Shown: one piece after another, positions 53,601 to 61,551 of the stretch
Numbering within the stretch: the first letter of the stretch is position 1
How the letters are laid out: each line of letters begins with the position of its first letter
NCBI RefSeq assembly: GCF_014698035.1
Contig: NZ_JACJSF010000020.1
Coordinates: 52,106 to 116,105 of the forward strand
Length of the DNA stretch: 64,000 bases
Reading direction: 5' to 3'
Source: Desmonostoc muscorum FACHB-395
GTDB taxonomy: Bacteria > Cyanobacteriota > Cyanobacteriia > Cyanobacteriales > Nostocaceae
The notes under the pieces: model-generated
The model's input: the letters and a program-made list of their open reading frames with translations, nothing else
What the model was told of the DNA's origin: nothing
The model's database searches: none
Made by a program: the position numbers and the translations under genes

Positions 53601-53889
53601 TGGCAGCTTTCTGAGCAAAATCCTCCGGTTTCTTGCCCACGGATTTCAAATCTTTCAGATCATATTTAACTAATTTGTCTAGAGCATATTCCTTAACTTT
53701 GTCGTCTCCATCACCAAGGGCTGCTAATATACCGTTAATCTGCCAATCTTGGGGTTTGGGTTTGGGGGTTTCTTTGGCGTTTACCCAAGGTAAAGAGAGG
53801 AGGAGAATCAGGAGTAGGGTGAAACAGAAAAGGAAAAACAGTGAAAGCTTGCTGGTGTAGCGGGGTGTGGTGAGCATAATTCGGGGCAA
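50668..53889 (-). CDS. HEAT-repeat / NACHT-type STAND NTPase membrane protein
   Basis: A 1073-residue protein. 1-38 is a signal-like hydrophobic start (SLFFLFCFTLLLILLLSLPW). ~95-472 holds ten near-identical 35-residue HEAT-like units (AKPYVKDIADILKDKTVDS ... AASALGNLGEA) plus a weaker first one; the DNA repeats at 105 bp. Two hydrophobic stretches lie at ~614-630 and ~648-664. ~715-900 is a NACHT-type P-loop NTPase: Walker A GDSGLGKS (723-730), Walker B IDICIDGLNE (783-792), and MTTQPLEW (sensor region). The C-terminus is helical (FSAAVYRMRLEDKQALPADEF). Probably a ligand-triggered oligomerising switch; no effector domain recognised. Confidence 0.82.
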   Translation of the reverse strand: MPRIMLTTPRYTSKLSLFFLFCFTLLLILLLSLPWVNAKETPKPKPQDWQINGILAALGDGDDKVKEYALDKLVKYDLKDLKSVGKKPEDFAQKAAKILKDKTVDKDVRASAASALGNLGEAAKPYIKDIGDILKDKTIDKDVRASAASALGNLGEAAKPYVQDILNFLKDKSVDLNVRSSAASALKNLGEAAKPYVKDILDILKDKLGDSNVHSSAASALENLGEAAKPYIQDIADILKDKLGDSNVRSSAASALGNLGEAAKPYVQDILDFLKDKTVDSSVRYGAASALGNLGEAAKPYVKDIFDFLKDKTVDSIVRSSAASALGNLGETAKPYVKDIADILKDKTVDSIVRKGAASALGNLGEAAKPYVKDIADILKDKSVDSNVHSGAAEALGNLGEAAKPYVRDILNFIKDQTVEFYFRYDAADALENLREAGKPYVKDIIDILKDKTVQKRIRYGAAQALGKIEQLNLNNIVVILDSIYYADYQELKQWRFLTYFLSGGTDDVETLLKWLGRPKAIPDKLTHTEGVKTLEVFRQTWEPSQELELLRKDLAQQISEVAANKQIRWKAQDINLLQTHYSNLKKINSTQADTLQSVINNLEYWQWFFKAKNTIIAHIAFWLALIFAYPKFPQIQAIFFWNPWVRRILGVGYVGFLLTWFPPFRRKLFEPFKPSLLADAGLDNFYDQSYFPESKVKIPTSGDIQPITAALPSIQGQIILEGDSGLGKSMFLRHLLQNSQRIVVYLPAQKCHKGVIEAIQDKLHGQAQDAGFLKNLIYSGAIDICIDGLNEVTAETRAKICQFVESYFRGNIIMTTQPLEWTPPSTAKTYYLQPLEQQQIQEFLISRQPRLPKDAKIQGADYAQACTNYLAEVLKDQQAQEELDAVRRILSNPMDLTVVALMLSQGKQPNLFRLQEQQYNLMAAEYLQEWKQEFPLKRFSAAVYRMRLEDKQALPADEFHQVAMSLEDDKYKMVVSRQWQDEKGEAKKEWYFRHDKIMDFFLVQNFLGETDTAEGLLVDRMGDPRFRGVYFLLATLLPLDAAKELREKLIQYAADTKDNTVSNTFVQLLRTR

Positions 53890-53984
53890 GACGGCAGATT
53901 ACACGCGGTTATGGGTATAATAACAACCTTACAATTCCTAATTCCTGATTGAGAGTCTTTAATGCTCGTGGGCAAGTATTAAAG

Positions 53985-54230
53985 ACTCATTAACGAAGCT
54001 CTGAGGTTCATCGCCAAAGCTCTGAGGTTCATCGCCAAAGCTCTGAGGTTCATCGGCGAAGCTTTGAGGTTCATCGGCGAAGCTTTGAGGCTCATCGGCG
54101 AAGCTTTGAGGTTCATTGGCGAAGCTTTGAGGTTCATTGGCGAAGCTTTGAGGTTCATTGGCGAAGCTTTGAGGTTCATTGGCGAAGCTTTGAGGTTCAT
54201 CGCCGAAGCTTTGAGGTTCATTGACCAAAA
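53985..54230. repeat. 21-bp tandem repeat, about 12 units
   Basis: Units of GGTTCATCGGCGAAGCTTTGA and close variants, present ~80 bp upstream of the HEAT/NACHT gene. On the minus strand it reads as a heptapeptide repeat (ANEPQSF, GDEPQSF) from ATG 54237 to stop 53959, 11 EPQSF units. As 21 is a multiple of three, all frames stay open, so openness alone is no proof of coding. I leave its coding status open. Confidence 0.85.
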
Positions 54231-54296
54231 GATACATCTCGTTTTTCAAATCAGGAGACTCTCAATATGATTCGGTTAAAGTGCATATTCATTGGA

Positions 54297-54339
54297 GATC
54301 CCCCTAAATCCTCCTTTTTAAGGGGGATTTAGGGGGATC
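54297..54339. repeat. GATCCCCCTAAATC palindrome
   Basis: GATCCCCCTAAATC ... GATTTAGGGGGATC with CCTTTTTAAGG in the centre, the same unit as inside the miniature elements. An ATTCGGTTAAA half-end lies just before it. Between the small hypothetical gene and the 21-bp array. Confidence 0.65.
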
Positions 54340-54381
54340 TCTAAAGTATTGACTACATCACTAAAGGCTTTTTAAAAGGCT

Positions 54382-54858
54382 TTAAGAATCGACAGCAGCT
54401 TTGGCAGGTTTACTTTTTATAGCTTTAAACCGTTCACCCAACTGTTGAGCAATAGTTTTTAAACCTGGAGTTTTCTTAGCAGCAGTCTTGACGTAATCAT
54501 AAACTGTCAAACTGCTACCCATTGCTTCGCTACCGACTGCCATTAGGGTATCATCTACCTGTTCTGTGAGTTGTCGCAGTCCAATCAAAACTTCGGTGAG
54601 GTTAGCAGCTAGTTGATAATCCCGCACAAATTCATCTAAATCAAAGCTGGCTGGTAAAATATCTCGGTTAGATTGGGCAGCAATCAGGCTATTGTTGACA
54701 AAAGCTAGTCTTTTATCGCCCATCTTAAATAAGTTACGTCGTTCTTCTGCATTCAGGGTAACGAGAAAAGGCATCTTTGCTTCGATAGTCGCAAAGGCTG
54801 CTTTAATTTCTTGGATATCTGCTGGGGAAAGGGAAGCGGTAATGTTTTGGTAAGGCAT
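54382..54858 (-). CDS. Conserved small helical protein, unknown
   Basis: A 158-residue soluble, all-helical protein: LSPADIQEIKAAFATIEAKMPFLVTLNAEERRNLFKMGDKRLAFVNNSL, ASFDLDEFVRDYQLAANLTEVLIGLRQLTEQVDDTLMAVGSEAM, then VYDYVKTAAKKTPGLKTIAQQLGERFK. I recall similar proteins in cyanobacteria and Bacteroidetes without an assigned function. The LTEQVDDTLMAVGSEAM segment looks like a four-helix-bundle core. Monocistronic. No catalytic motif. Confidence 0.65.
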   Translation of the reverse strand: MPYQNITASLSPADIQEIKAAFATIEAKMPFLVTLNAEERRNLFKMGDKRLAFVNNSLIAAQSNRDILPASFDLDEFVRDYQLAANLTEVLIGLRQLTEQVDDTLMAVGSEAMGSSLTVYDYVKTAAKKTPGLKTIAQQLGERFKAIKSKPAKAAVDS

Positions 54859-54931
54859 TGGTTATTTATTGTGGTGAATCTGTTTGTTATGATTCCCATT
54901 GGTAAATGCGATCGCACAATGGTTAAGAAGA

Positions 54932-54958
54932 AGACGCGATTTATCGCGTCTTTATTAT
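54932..54958. terminator. AGACGCGA hairpin with T-rich tail
   Basis: AGACGCGA / TCGCGTCT stem with a 4-base loop followed by TTATTATT. Part of a family of dispersed AGACGCGAT palindromes also at ~38831 and 61427-61446. It lies beyond the RND permease stop (minus strand) and upstream of the small gene. Confidence 0.5.
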
Positions 54959-54991
54959 TGGGGATTTATCGCGTCTTCATTATTTTGATTA

Positions 54992-57900
54992 TTAACGCGA
55001 TGGTTTCTTACCAAAGCCATAGCGCAATCTATCCATAATCCAAGTTTGGAAGTTGTCTATGTAGCTAAATATCACTGGCACTACTACCAGTGTCAGCAGA
55101 GTAGAAGTTGTGAAACCGCCCATAATGGCAATTCCCATTGGTTGCCGAACTTCAGAACCTGCGCCAATTCCTAACGCTAGGGGCAGAATACCGGCGATCG
55201 TTGCCAGAGAAGTCATTAAAATCGGACGCAGACGTGACACGCCAGCCTCTACAAGTGCCTGACGCTGAGTTTTGCCTTCTTGCATGTTGATGATTGTATA
55301 ATCCACCAACAGAATCGAGTTTTTGGTGACAATCCCCAACAACAACACGATACCAATTAAGGCATATATCCCTAATGGTTTTTGAGCAACCATCAAAGCT
55401 ACTAGTGCGCCGCCTAAACAAAAGGGCAAGGCCGCCATAATCGATAATGGATGCAGAAAGTTGTTATACAGCAACACCAGAATCGCATAGATACACATTA
55501 ATGCCAGCCCCAATGCGCCACCAAAGCGCCCAAAAATTTCTTGCATAATTTTGGCGCTACCGGAGGGTTGCTGTACTACCCCTGGCGGTAAGTTTTGCAT
55601 TATAGGTAGTTTGTTGATTGTTTCTACAGCCTCTCCCAAAGAAATCCCTTGTAAATTGGCTTCTACGGCAACTTGACGGGCGCGATCGTAACGGTTGACG
55701 GTTGCAGGGCCACTACCAAAACGGATATCTGCAACAGCTACGAGGGGAATCAATTTGCCATTTTGACTGAGGACTTGGAGATTGGTGATTGTGTTAATGT
55801 CAGCCCGGACTTTCGGATCGATTTGCACGCGAATGGGAATTTGACGATCGCTTAAATTAAATTTTGCCAAGTTCGCCTCATTATCGCCGATGGTGGCCAG
55901 AGAAGCTGTCCGAGCGATCGCTTGTACTGTTACTCCCAAATCTGCTGCCCGTTGTGGGTTCGGAATTACCAAAATCTCTGGTTTAACCAAACTCGCAGTC
56001 GAAGACACTTCTACCAATCCTGCTAGCGATCGCATCTGCTTTTCTAAGGCATTAGCCGCTTGATTCAATGCTTCGGGATTTTCACTTCTGAGAACAATTG
56101 ATAAACCTTTTCGACTGTCGCCTGGTGACTGACTTTGAAAACTAATTCTAGCTCCTGGTATTTGCTCAAAGGAAGGGCGTACTTGTTCCTCAAACTGTTT
56201 TTGAGAAATATTTCGTTCTTCTCTAGGTTTGAGATTAATTGCTAGGTTTGCAGAATTGATCTCTTCGGTTGCTAGTACACGTTCAACTACTGGGTTTTGC
56301 CGGATGAGGTTAGTCGCTTGTGTAACTACCTTGTTAACATCTTCTAATGTCGAACCTGGAGGTAGTTCTATAGCTACGTTAGAAATCCCAAAGTCGCCAT
56401 CATCAACGAAACCCTTGGGAATCAACGGAACCAGCATCACACTGGCAATAAAGAAAGCTAAAGCGATCGCCATTGTTGTCAATCTATGGCGTAACGCCCA
56501 TTGTAATAACGATCTATAAGGTTGAAACCCCCGACGATTTTCAGTTCTGAGTATTCTATTTCCCTGCTTTCTACTTGGGAGTGCAAACTTGAAATTAAAC
56601 AATCTTATTACTCCCCCCGCTCCCCTGCCCCCCTGCTCCCTCTGCTCCCCCTGCTCCCCTGCTCCCCTGCTCCCCTGCTCCCCTGCCTCTTTTAAAAGAT
56701 ACGCCCCCATCATCGGCGTAACCATCCGCGCGACAAGAGTTGAGAAGATTGTGGAAACGGCAACGGTAACACCAAATGGTTGGAAAAATTGCCCCGGAAT
56801 CCCACCCATAAAAGCAACGGGCATAAACACGGCAATAATGGTTGCTGAACTTGCGATTACCGCTAATCCTACTTCGTCGGCAGATTCAAAAGCAGCATCC
56901 CAAGCTGATTTGCCCATAGCAATATGCCGTTCCATGTTTTCAATTTCCACCACGGCATCATCTACCAAGTTGCCCACCGCCAGCGCTAATGCCAACAAAG
57001 TCATGTTGTTGAGGGTGTAACCAAGGGCTTGCTGCACTGCGAAGGTGGGAATTATTGACAAGGGTAAGGCAACAGCCGTAATTAATGTTGCTCGCCAGTC
57101 CCGCAAAAATACTAAAATGACGATGACAGCCAGCACCGAAGCTTGAATTAATTCATCAATAGTGCTTTGGTAAGATTGGCGAACAACATCGGCTCTAGTA
57201 AAAATCAAATCTAGCTTGACATCTGCGGGAAGTGTTTTTTCCAGTTCTTTGACTGCTGCTTTAATTCCTTGTTCTACTGTCACCAGAACGCTGCCAGTAC
57301 TACGCAATACTTGGAAAGCTACCACAGGTTGATTATTTAAAGTAGCGACTTGGCGCACATCACCAAATTTATCTTCTATAGTTCCCAAACTAGATAAGGG
57401 TACGGAACCGCCTTGTGGTAAGAGGATTTCGTAGGTTTTCAAAATATCCACACTCGCGGCACTTCCTAGTGTGCGGATACTTTGTTCGCTACCGCCGACT
57501 TCGGCCCGTCCGCCAGGTAAGTTAATGTTTAAATCGCGGATTTGGTCGTTTACCTGAGTGGCGGTGATACCCAGAGATTGTAAGCGGCTTGGACTCAGGT
57601 TAATGCGAATTTCTCGGTCAACTCCACCCACGCGTTGAATTTGGGCGACACCACGAACTCCCAATAAGGCGCGGCTAATGGTTTGATCGACAATATTGCT
57701 TAATTCTTCTACAGAACGCTTATCTGATTTAACCGCGTAAGTAATCACCGGGCCGCCGGCAAAGTCCAGACGTTCCACAATGGGATCGTTGATCTCTTGG
57801 GGTAAATCTTGGCGAATTTGAGCGATCGCATTGCGGACATCATTGGTGGCGCGATCGCTATCTGTACCCAAAACAAAATTGATTGTCGTATTAGAATTTC

Positions 57901-58165
57901 CATCGCTGACGGTGGAAATCATAAAATCGATATTGCCCAACCCCGCGACGGCATCTTCAATTTTTTTCGTCACTTGGGATTCTAGTTCGGCTGGGCCTGC
58001 ACCTGGTTGGGTGACTTTGATCGAAACTGTTGGGACATCAATATTAGGGTTAGTATCAATCCCCAAGGATAAAAAGGAAAACCAACCCACAACCGTCAAA
58101 ATTAAAAATAAAACTATCGTAGGAACAGGTTTTTTAATCGACCAAGCTGAGATATTAAAAGACAT
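54992..58165 (-). CDS. RND-family (HAE1) efflux permease with a repeat-coded cytoplasmic loop
   Basis: A 1057-residue AcrB-like proton-driven pump. Seen: MSFNISAWSIKKPVPTIVLFL (first helix), VSIKVTQPGAGPAELE, GNLVDDAVVEIENMERH (the proton-relay Asp pair), PLALGIGAGSEVRQPMGIAIMGG near the end, and 12 hydrophobic segments. Between helices 6 and 7, residues ~491-518 (EQGSRGAGEQGEQREQGGRG and on) are encoded by a CCCCTGCTC-type tandem repeat (56611-56693), in frame. The adaptor gene lies 115 bp upstream. An outer-membrane TolC partner is not in the window. Confidence 0.93.
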   Translation of the reverse strand: MSFNISAWSIKKPVPTIVLFLILTVVGWFSFLSLGIDTNPNIDVPTVSIKVTQPGAGPAELESQVTKKIEDAVAGLGNIDFMISTVSDGNSNTTINFVLGTDSDRATNDVRNAIAQIRQDLPQEINDPIVERLDFAGGPVITYAVKSDKRSVEELSNIVDQTISRALLGVRGVAQIQRVGGVDREIRINLSPSRLQSLGITATQVNDQIRDLNINLPGGRAEVGGSEQSIRTLGSAASVDILKTYEILLPQGGSVPLSSLGTIEDKFGDVRQVATLNNQPVVAFQVLRSTGSVLVTVEQGIKAAVKELEKTLPADVKLDLIFTRADVVRQSYQSTIDELIQASVLAVIVILVFLRDWRATLITAVALPLSIIPTFAVQQALGYTLNNMTLLALALAVGNLVDDAVVEIENMERHIAMGKSAWDAAFESADEVGLAVIASSATIIAVFMPVAFMGGIPGQFFQPFGVTVAVSTIFSTLVARMVTPMMGAYLLKEAGEQGSRGAGEQGEQREQGGRGAGGVIRLFNFKFALPSRKQGNRILRTENRRGFQPYRSLLQWALRHRLTTMAIALAFFIASVMLVPLIPKGFVDDGDFGISNVAIELPPGSTLEDVNKVVTQATNLIRQNPVVERVLATEEINSANLAINLKPREERNISQKQFEEQVRPSFEQIPGARISFQSQSPGDSRKGLSIVLRSENPEALNQAANALEKQMRSLAGLVEVSSTASLVKPEILVIPNPQRAADLGVTVQAIARTASLATIGDNEANLAKFNLSDRQIPIRVQIDPKVRADINTITNLQVLSQNGKLIPLVAVADIRFGSGPATVNRYDRARQVAVEANLQGISLGEAVETINKLPIMQNLPPGVVQQPSGSAKIMQEIFGRFGGALGLALMCIYAILVLLYNNFLHPLSIMAALPFCLGGALVALMVAQKPLGIYALIGIVLLLGIVTKNSILLVDYTIINMQEGKTQRQALVEAGVSRLRPILMTSLATIAGILPLALGIGAGSEVRQPMGIAIMGGFTTSTLLTLVVVPVIFSYIDNFQTWIMDRLRYGFGKKPSR
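56611..56693. repeat. Tandem CCCCTGCTC repeat inside the RND gene
   Basis: At least six CTCCCCTGC units in tandem within the coding sequence, reading EQGSRGAGEQGEQ on the minus strand. Same style as intergenic G-rich arrays, but in frame in the loop between the two halves of the pump. Confidence 0.8.
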
Positions 58166-58192
58166 GAGAAAATTTTAGATTTTGGATTTGTC

Positions 58193-58279
58193 TGTCATTG
58201 GTCATTAGTCATTTGTCATTGGTCATTAGTCATTTGTCATTTCCCATTCCCCATTCCCCATTCCCAATTTCCAATTCCC
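58193..58279. repeat. Heptanucleotide repeats between adaptor and permease genes
   Basis: GTCATTA/GTCATTG/GTCATTT units followed by CATTCCC and CAATTTCC units. It lies in the operon spacer between the adaptor stop and the permease ATG, so it would be in the shared mRNA. Confidence 0.8.
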
Positions 58280-58280
58280 C

Positions 58281-59738
58281 TCAATTTGCAACTCGAACCT
58301 TATCACCATCTTTGAGATATCCTGCACCATCAACTACGATGCGATCGCCTAACTGCAACCCACTTTTGATTTCTACTTTGTCGCCGTTTGTAGGATTTTC
58401 TAAGTCCACTTTCTGGCTGCGAACTATATCTCCACTTAATAAGGTGAATACAATTACACTTCCATCTGCTTGAGATTGGACTGCTTTTTGCGGCACTACC
58501 ATCGTCATCCCTGAGTTAGTAGTAATTGCAGCATTGGCAAACATCCCTGGTTTAAGTAAAGTGGTTGGCGGTAAGTCAATTTTGACCGTAGCCTCTCGCC
58601 TTTGATCGTTCACCTGTGGTTGGATCTCTCTGACTCGTCCTTGCGATCGCACGCGCTGATCTACATCTGAAGTAATTTGCACAGATGCGCCAATTTTCAC
58701 TTGATTTAATTGAATTTCAGGAACCTTCGCCTGAAGTTCTAACTTTTCATCTCGGATAATCGAAAATAGCTTTTGTGTGCCACCAATCACGGTTCCCACC
58801 TGCGTTTGCGGCGGCACACCAGTTACATCACCGACTCTGGCCAATTTCTCCGCGATGACTCCAGAAACCGGCGCACGCACCACAGTTTGTTCCAACTGAG
58901 TTTGTAGTTGTTGCACCTTAGCAGCACTGCTGCGGACATCAGCTTTGGCTTTGTTGATAATAGCTTGAGCGTTACTAATATTAGCCTGGGCGCTGCCGAT
59001 ATTGGCCTGGGCACTACGCAGATTTTCTTGGGATAGATTCACAACTTGTATGGCAGTTTTTACAGCGTAGGAACGAGTATCAAGTTCTTGCCTACTAATG
59101 GTTCCAGAATCAGCCAGTTGTTGATAGCGCTGATAATTTTTGGCGGCTTCTTCTAGCTTTGCCTTCGCTTGAGCTAAATCTGCTTGTTTTTGCTGGACTA
59201 TGGCTTTATTTGATGCCAAATCTGCCTGCTTGGATGCTAAATCTGCTTGTTTCGATTCCACATCGGCTTGTTTTGATTCGACATCTGCCTTTGCTTGGCT
59301 AATTTGGCTTTGCAATATGGAATCATCCAACACCGCCAAAACTTGACCTTTTTTGACAAAAACCCCTTCTTTCACATCTTCAGGGATACTTTTGATTTGT
59401 AAACCGTTTGTCTGTGGTAAAACCGGAATTAAATCACGTGCTGCAACAGTTCCAGTAGTTTTAAGAGTACGCACAACACGGGCGGCTTCTACTGTGGCGA
59501 TGGTAACTGTCATTGATGGGTTAATTTTTTTATCTGCTACCGCGCTTTGTTGACGGGATGGAAGATGACTTAATACACTCATTCCACCAAAGGCGATCGC
59601 AATTCCTAAACCAGCACCCAAAAATAATGGCTTCAACCATGCCCTAGTTGGTTTTTGCTCTGATTTGCTCAAAAAGCTAGCATCCTCAGAGGTTATAGGT
59701 TCTTCCACCTCGATTTCTGAAACACTTTCATCGCTCAC
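58281..59738 (-). CDS. RND efflux periplasmic adaptor (membrane fusion protein)
   Basis: A 485-residue MFP. Residues ~33-58 form one membrane anchor (AWLKPLFLGAGLGIAIAFGGMSVL), then barrel/lipoyl halves (TTGTVAARDLIPVLPQTNGLQI; VRAPVSGVIAEKLARVGDVTG). A long coiled-coil hairpin (~150-290) has heptad repeats KQADVES/KQADLAS, coded by 21-bp DNA repeats, so it is longer than in AcrA. The C-terminal barrel holds MVVPQKAVQSQADGSVIVF. It precedes the permease gene and surely works with it. No lipobox. Confidence 0.9.
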   Translation of the reverse strand: MSDESVSEIEVEEPITSEDASFLSKSEQKPTRAWLKPLFLGAGLGIAIAFGGMSVLSHLPSRQQSAVADKKINPSMTVTIATVEAARVVRTLKTTGTVAARDLIPVLPQTNGLQIKSIPEDVKEGVFVKKGQVLAVLDDSILQSQISQAKADVESKQADVESKQADLASKQADLASNKAIVQQKQADLAQAKAKLEEAAKNYQRYQQLADSGTISRQELDTRSYAVKTAIQVVNLSQENLRSAQANIGSAQANISNAQAIINKAKADVRSSAAKVQQLQTQLEQTVVRAPVSGVIAEKLARVGDVTGVPPQTQVGTVIGGTQKLFSIIRDEKLELQAKVPEIQLNQVKIGASVQITSDVDQRVRSQGRVREIQPQVNDQRREATVKIDLPPTTLLKPGMFANAAITTNSGMTMVVPQKAVQSQADGSVIVFTLLSGDIVRSQKVDLENPTNGDKVEIKSGLQLGDRIVVDGAGYLKDGDKVRVAN

Positions 59739-60534
59739 AGTCCGACCTCCACTTTCTGTCTACGCATACCAATATTGGTATTTTCTTAAGAAAACTTGAA
59801 ATTTATTTACTTCCCATCAACTATGACGCATTTCATAGTAAATGTCTTTTATTCTTAACCGTATATAATAGAACTTGCTTACTAAGAAAAATTACTGTTA
59901 TTAAATACTTGAAGCCTTTCTGTAGATTATGATACAAGAAATTATTTCATCTCATCTAGCTACTCTAAATCACACAATATACCCATTTAGATCACCGTCA
60001 ACCAATGCTTATATATGAAAAACTGATAAAGCTAATCTAGAATTATTTAATTAAAAATTTGAACTATCAATGTATGTTATTAAACCAGTAAAAGCTTTTA
60101 TCTACGCAAATCCTAATTCCTCTAAAGCCTTTGTCTTGTCAAAAAGTCGTACATCCAGGGATAGTTCAAGCTAGCGTCTACAGCTACACGTGAGTTACAA
60201 ATGAGTAAACTCCATTACCCTAACCCGAATTTCTCACGTATTGTGTGGTTCGGGTGGGGAGTGTGGGAGGTGTGGGAGGTGTGGGAGGTGTGGGAGGTGT
60301 GGGAGGCAATGCAGCGTTCATTGATGTGCAGTTATTCAATTCCTCCTTTTTCTCCCCACACTCCCCACACTCCCCACACTCCCTACACTCCCCATACTCC
60401 CCACACCCCCCACACTCACGCTCATTTCTCACTTGTGAGAAATCCAGGTAAATTCCAGCCAGGGCGATCCTGATAGTGGAATTGTGAAATCAATCAAATC
60501 AATAAATAATTGATATTTACCAGAGTCACCAGAT
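59739..60534. repeat. Upstream gap with G-rich palindromic element copy 3
   Basis: 59739-60240 is A/T-rich and holds leaders for the MFP gene (minus). 60252-60445 has GTGTGGGAG units, a core shared with 48451-48489 in reverse, CTCCCCACA units, and an ATTTCTCAC/GTGAGAAAT hairpin (60424-60443) as in copy 1. The HD-domain gene begins ~90 bp on. Confidence 0.7.
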
Positions 60535-61416
60535 ATGTTCAATGCCACTGAAATTTTAATTGATGCCTTTGTAAATGAAATTCGAGAAGGCTACCGTCGC
60601 ACTTATGGCTGCTTTAAAAATGATTATCAGGACATTATCGCCTGGGCTGGTAACATGGCTTTGGAAAACATTGCCAATAGCGATGCCCTTTATCACAATG
60701 TTGAACACACAGTTCTTGTCACCCTTGTGGGGCAAGAAATCTTACGTGGCAAACACATCAGAGAAGGTGGTGTTTCCAGTGAAGACTGGTTGCATTGTAT
60801 TATTTCCTTAGTGAGCCATGATATTGGCTACGTTAAGGGGGTTTGCCGACTAGACCAAGAAGCAGTAGGCTTATATTCCACAGGTAAAAATGGCAAAATG
60901 GTTTCTGTCGCTCCTGGCGCTTCTGATGCCAGTCTCACGCCGTATCATGTTGATAGAGCCAAGCTTTTTATTGATGAGCGTTTTGGAGGTCACAAGTTAA
61001 TAGATGCTGAGGCAATTAAAAGCAATATTGAACTGACACGATTTCCCGTGCCTGCGGCAGAAGATCATCAAGATACAAAATGCTTTGCCGGGTTAGTCCG
61101 GGCTGCTGATTTGATTGGTCAACTAAGCGACCCACGTTACCTGAAGAAAATTACTTCTTTATTTTACGAGTTTGAAGAAACTGGTGTAAATAAAGTTTTA
61201 GGCTATAAAACCCCTGCCGATTTACGGAATAACTACGCTAAGTTTTACTGGAATGGTGTCTATCCCTATATCCAAGAAGGGCTGCATTACCTATCATTGA
61301 CACAACAGGGCAAACAAATTCTCGCTAATCTCTACTCAAACGTGTTTGTTGTAGAACACGAAAAACAACAGCAAGAACAGCAGAAGTATTTAGAGAAGTT
61401 AGGAGTAGGGAGTTGA
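60535..61416 (+). CDS. HD-domain metal-dependent phosphohydrolase
   Basis: A 293-residue helical protein. The HD metal site is visible: YHNVEHTVLVTLVGQ (first His set), HCIISLVSHDIGYVKG (HD pair, residues ~93-95), and a later Asp (LVRAADLIGQLSDPRYL). The arrangement resembles cyclic nucleotide phosphodiesterase-like HD proteins of cyanobacteria; substrate unknown. The closing EQQQKYLEKLGVGS runs into repeat DNA (GGAGTAGGGAG), so the last few residues may be acquired. Alone, followed by a repeat and then an ABC permease gene. Confidence 0.82.
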   Translation: MFNATEILIDAFVNEIREGYRRTYGCFKNDYQDIIAWAGNMALENIANSDALYHNVEHTVLVTLVGQEILRGKHIREGGVSSEDWLHCIISLVSHDIGYVKGVCRLDQEAVGLYSTGKNGKMVSVAPGASDASLTPYHVDRAKLFIDERFGGHKLIDAEAIKSNIELTRFPVPAAEDHQDTKCFAGLVRAADLIGQLSDPRYLKKITSLFYEFEETGVNKVLGYKTPADLRNNYAKFYWNGVYPYIQEGLHYLSLTQQGKQILANLYSNVFVVEHEKQQQEQQKYLEKLGVGS

Positions 61417-61550
61417 GAGTTAGGAGAGACGCGATTAATCGCGTCTGTACAGGAATTAGGAGTGGGGAGTAAGAAGTTGAGAATGATGAGTTATGAATTA
61501 AGATAAAGCTTTAATAACTCATAAACTCATAACTTATAACTCCTAACTAC
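61395..61550. repeat. Heptanucleotide-type repeats with AGACGCGATT palindrome
   Basis: GAGTTAGGA and GGAGTGGGG units, the perfect 20-bp palindrome AGACGCGATTAATCGCGTCT at 61427-61446, then AACTCATAA/AACTCCTAAC units. It overlaps the end of the HD gene and runs to the ABC permease ATG. Confidence 0.75.
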
Positions 61551-61551
61551 T

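Noticed and set aside
54992..58165. RND gene as a pseudogene because of the repeat inside
   Set aside because: The repeat keeps the frame and lies in a tolerant cytoplasmic loop; all proton-relay motifs are intact.
60201..60473. Open frames in G-rich element copy 3 reading V-W-E-V-W-E or S-P-H-S-P-H repeats
   Set aside because: They follow from nonamer DNA repeats on both strands; no ribosome site or protein-like flanks.
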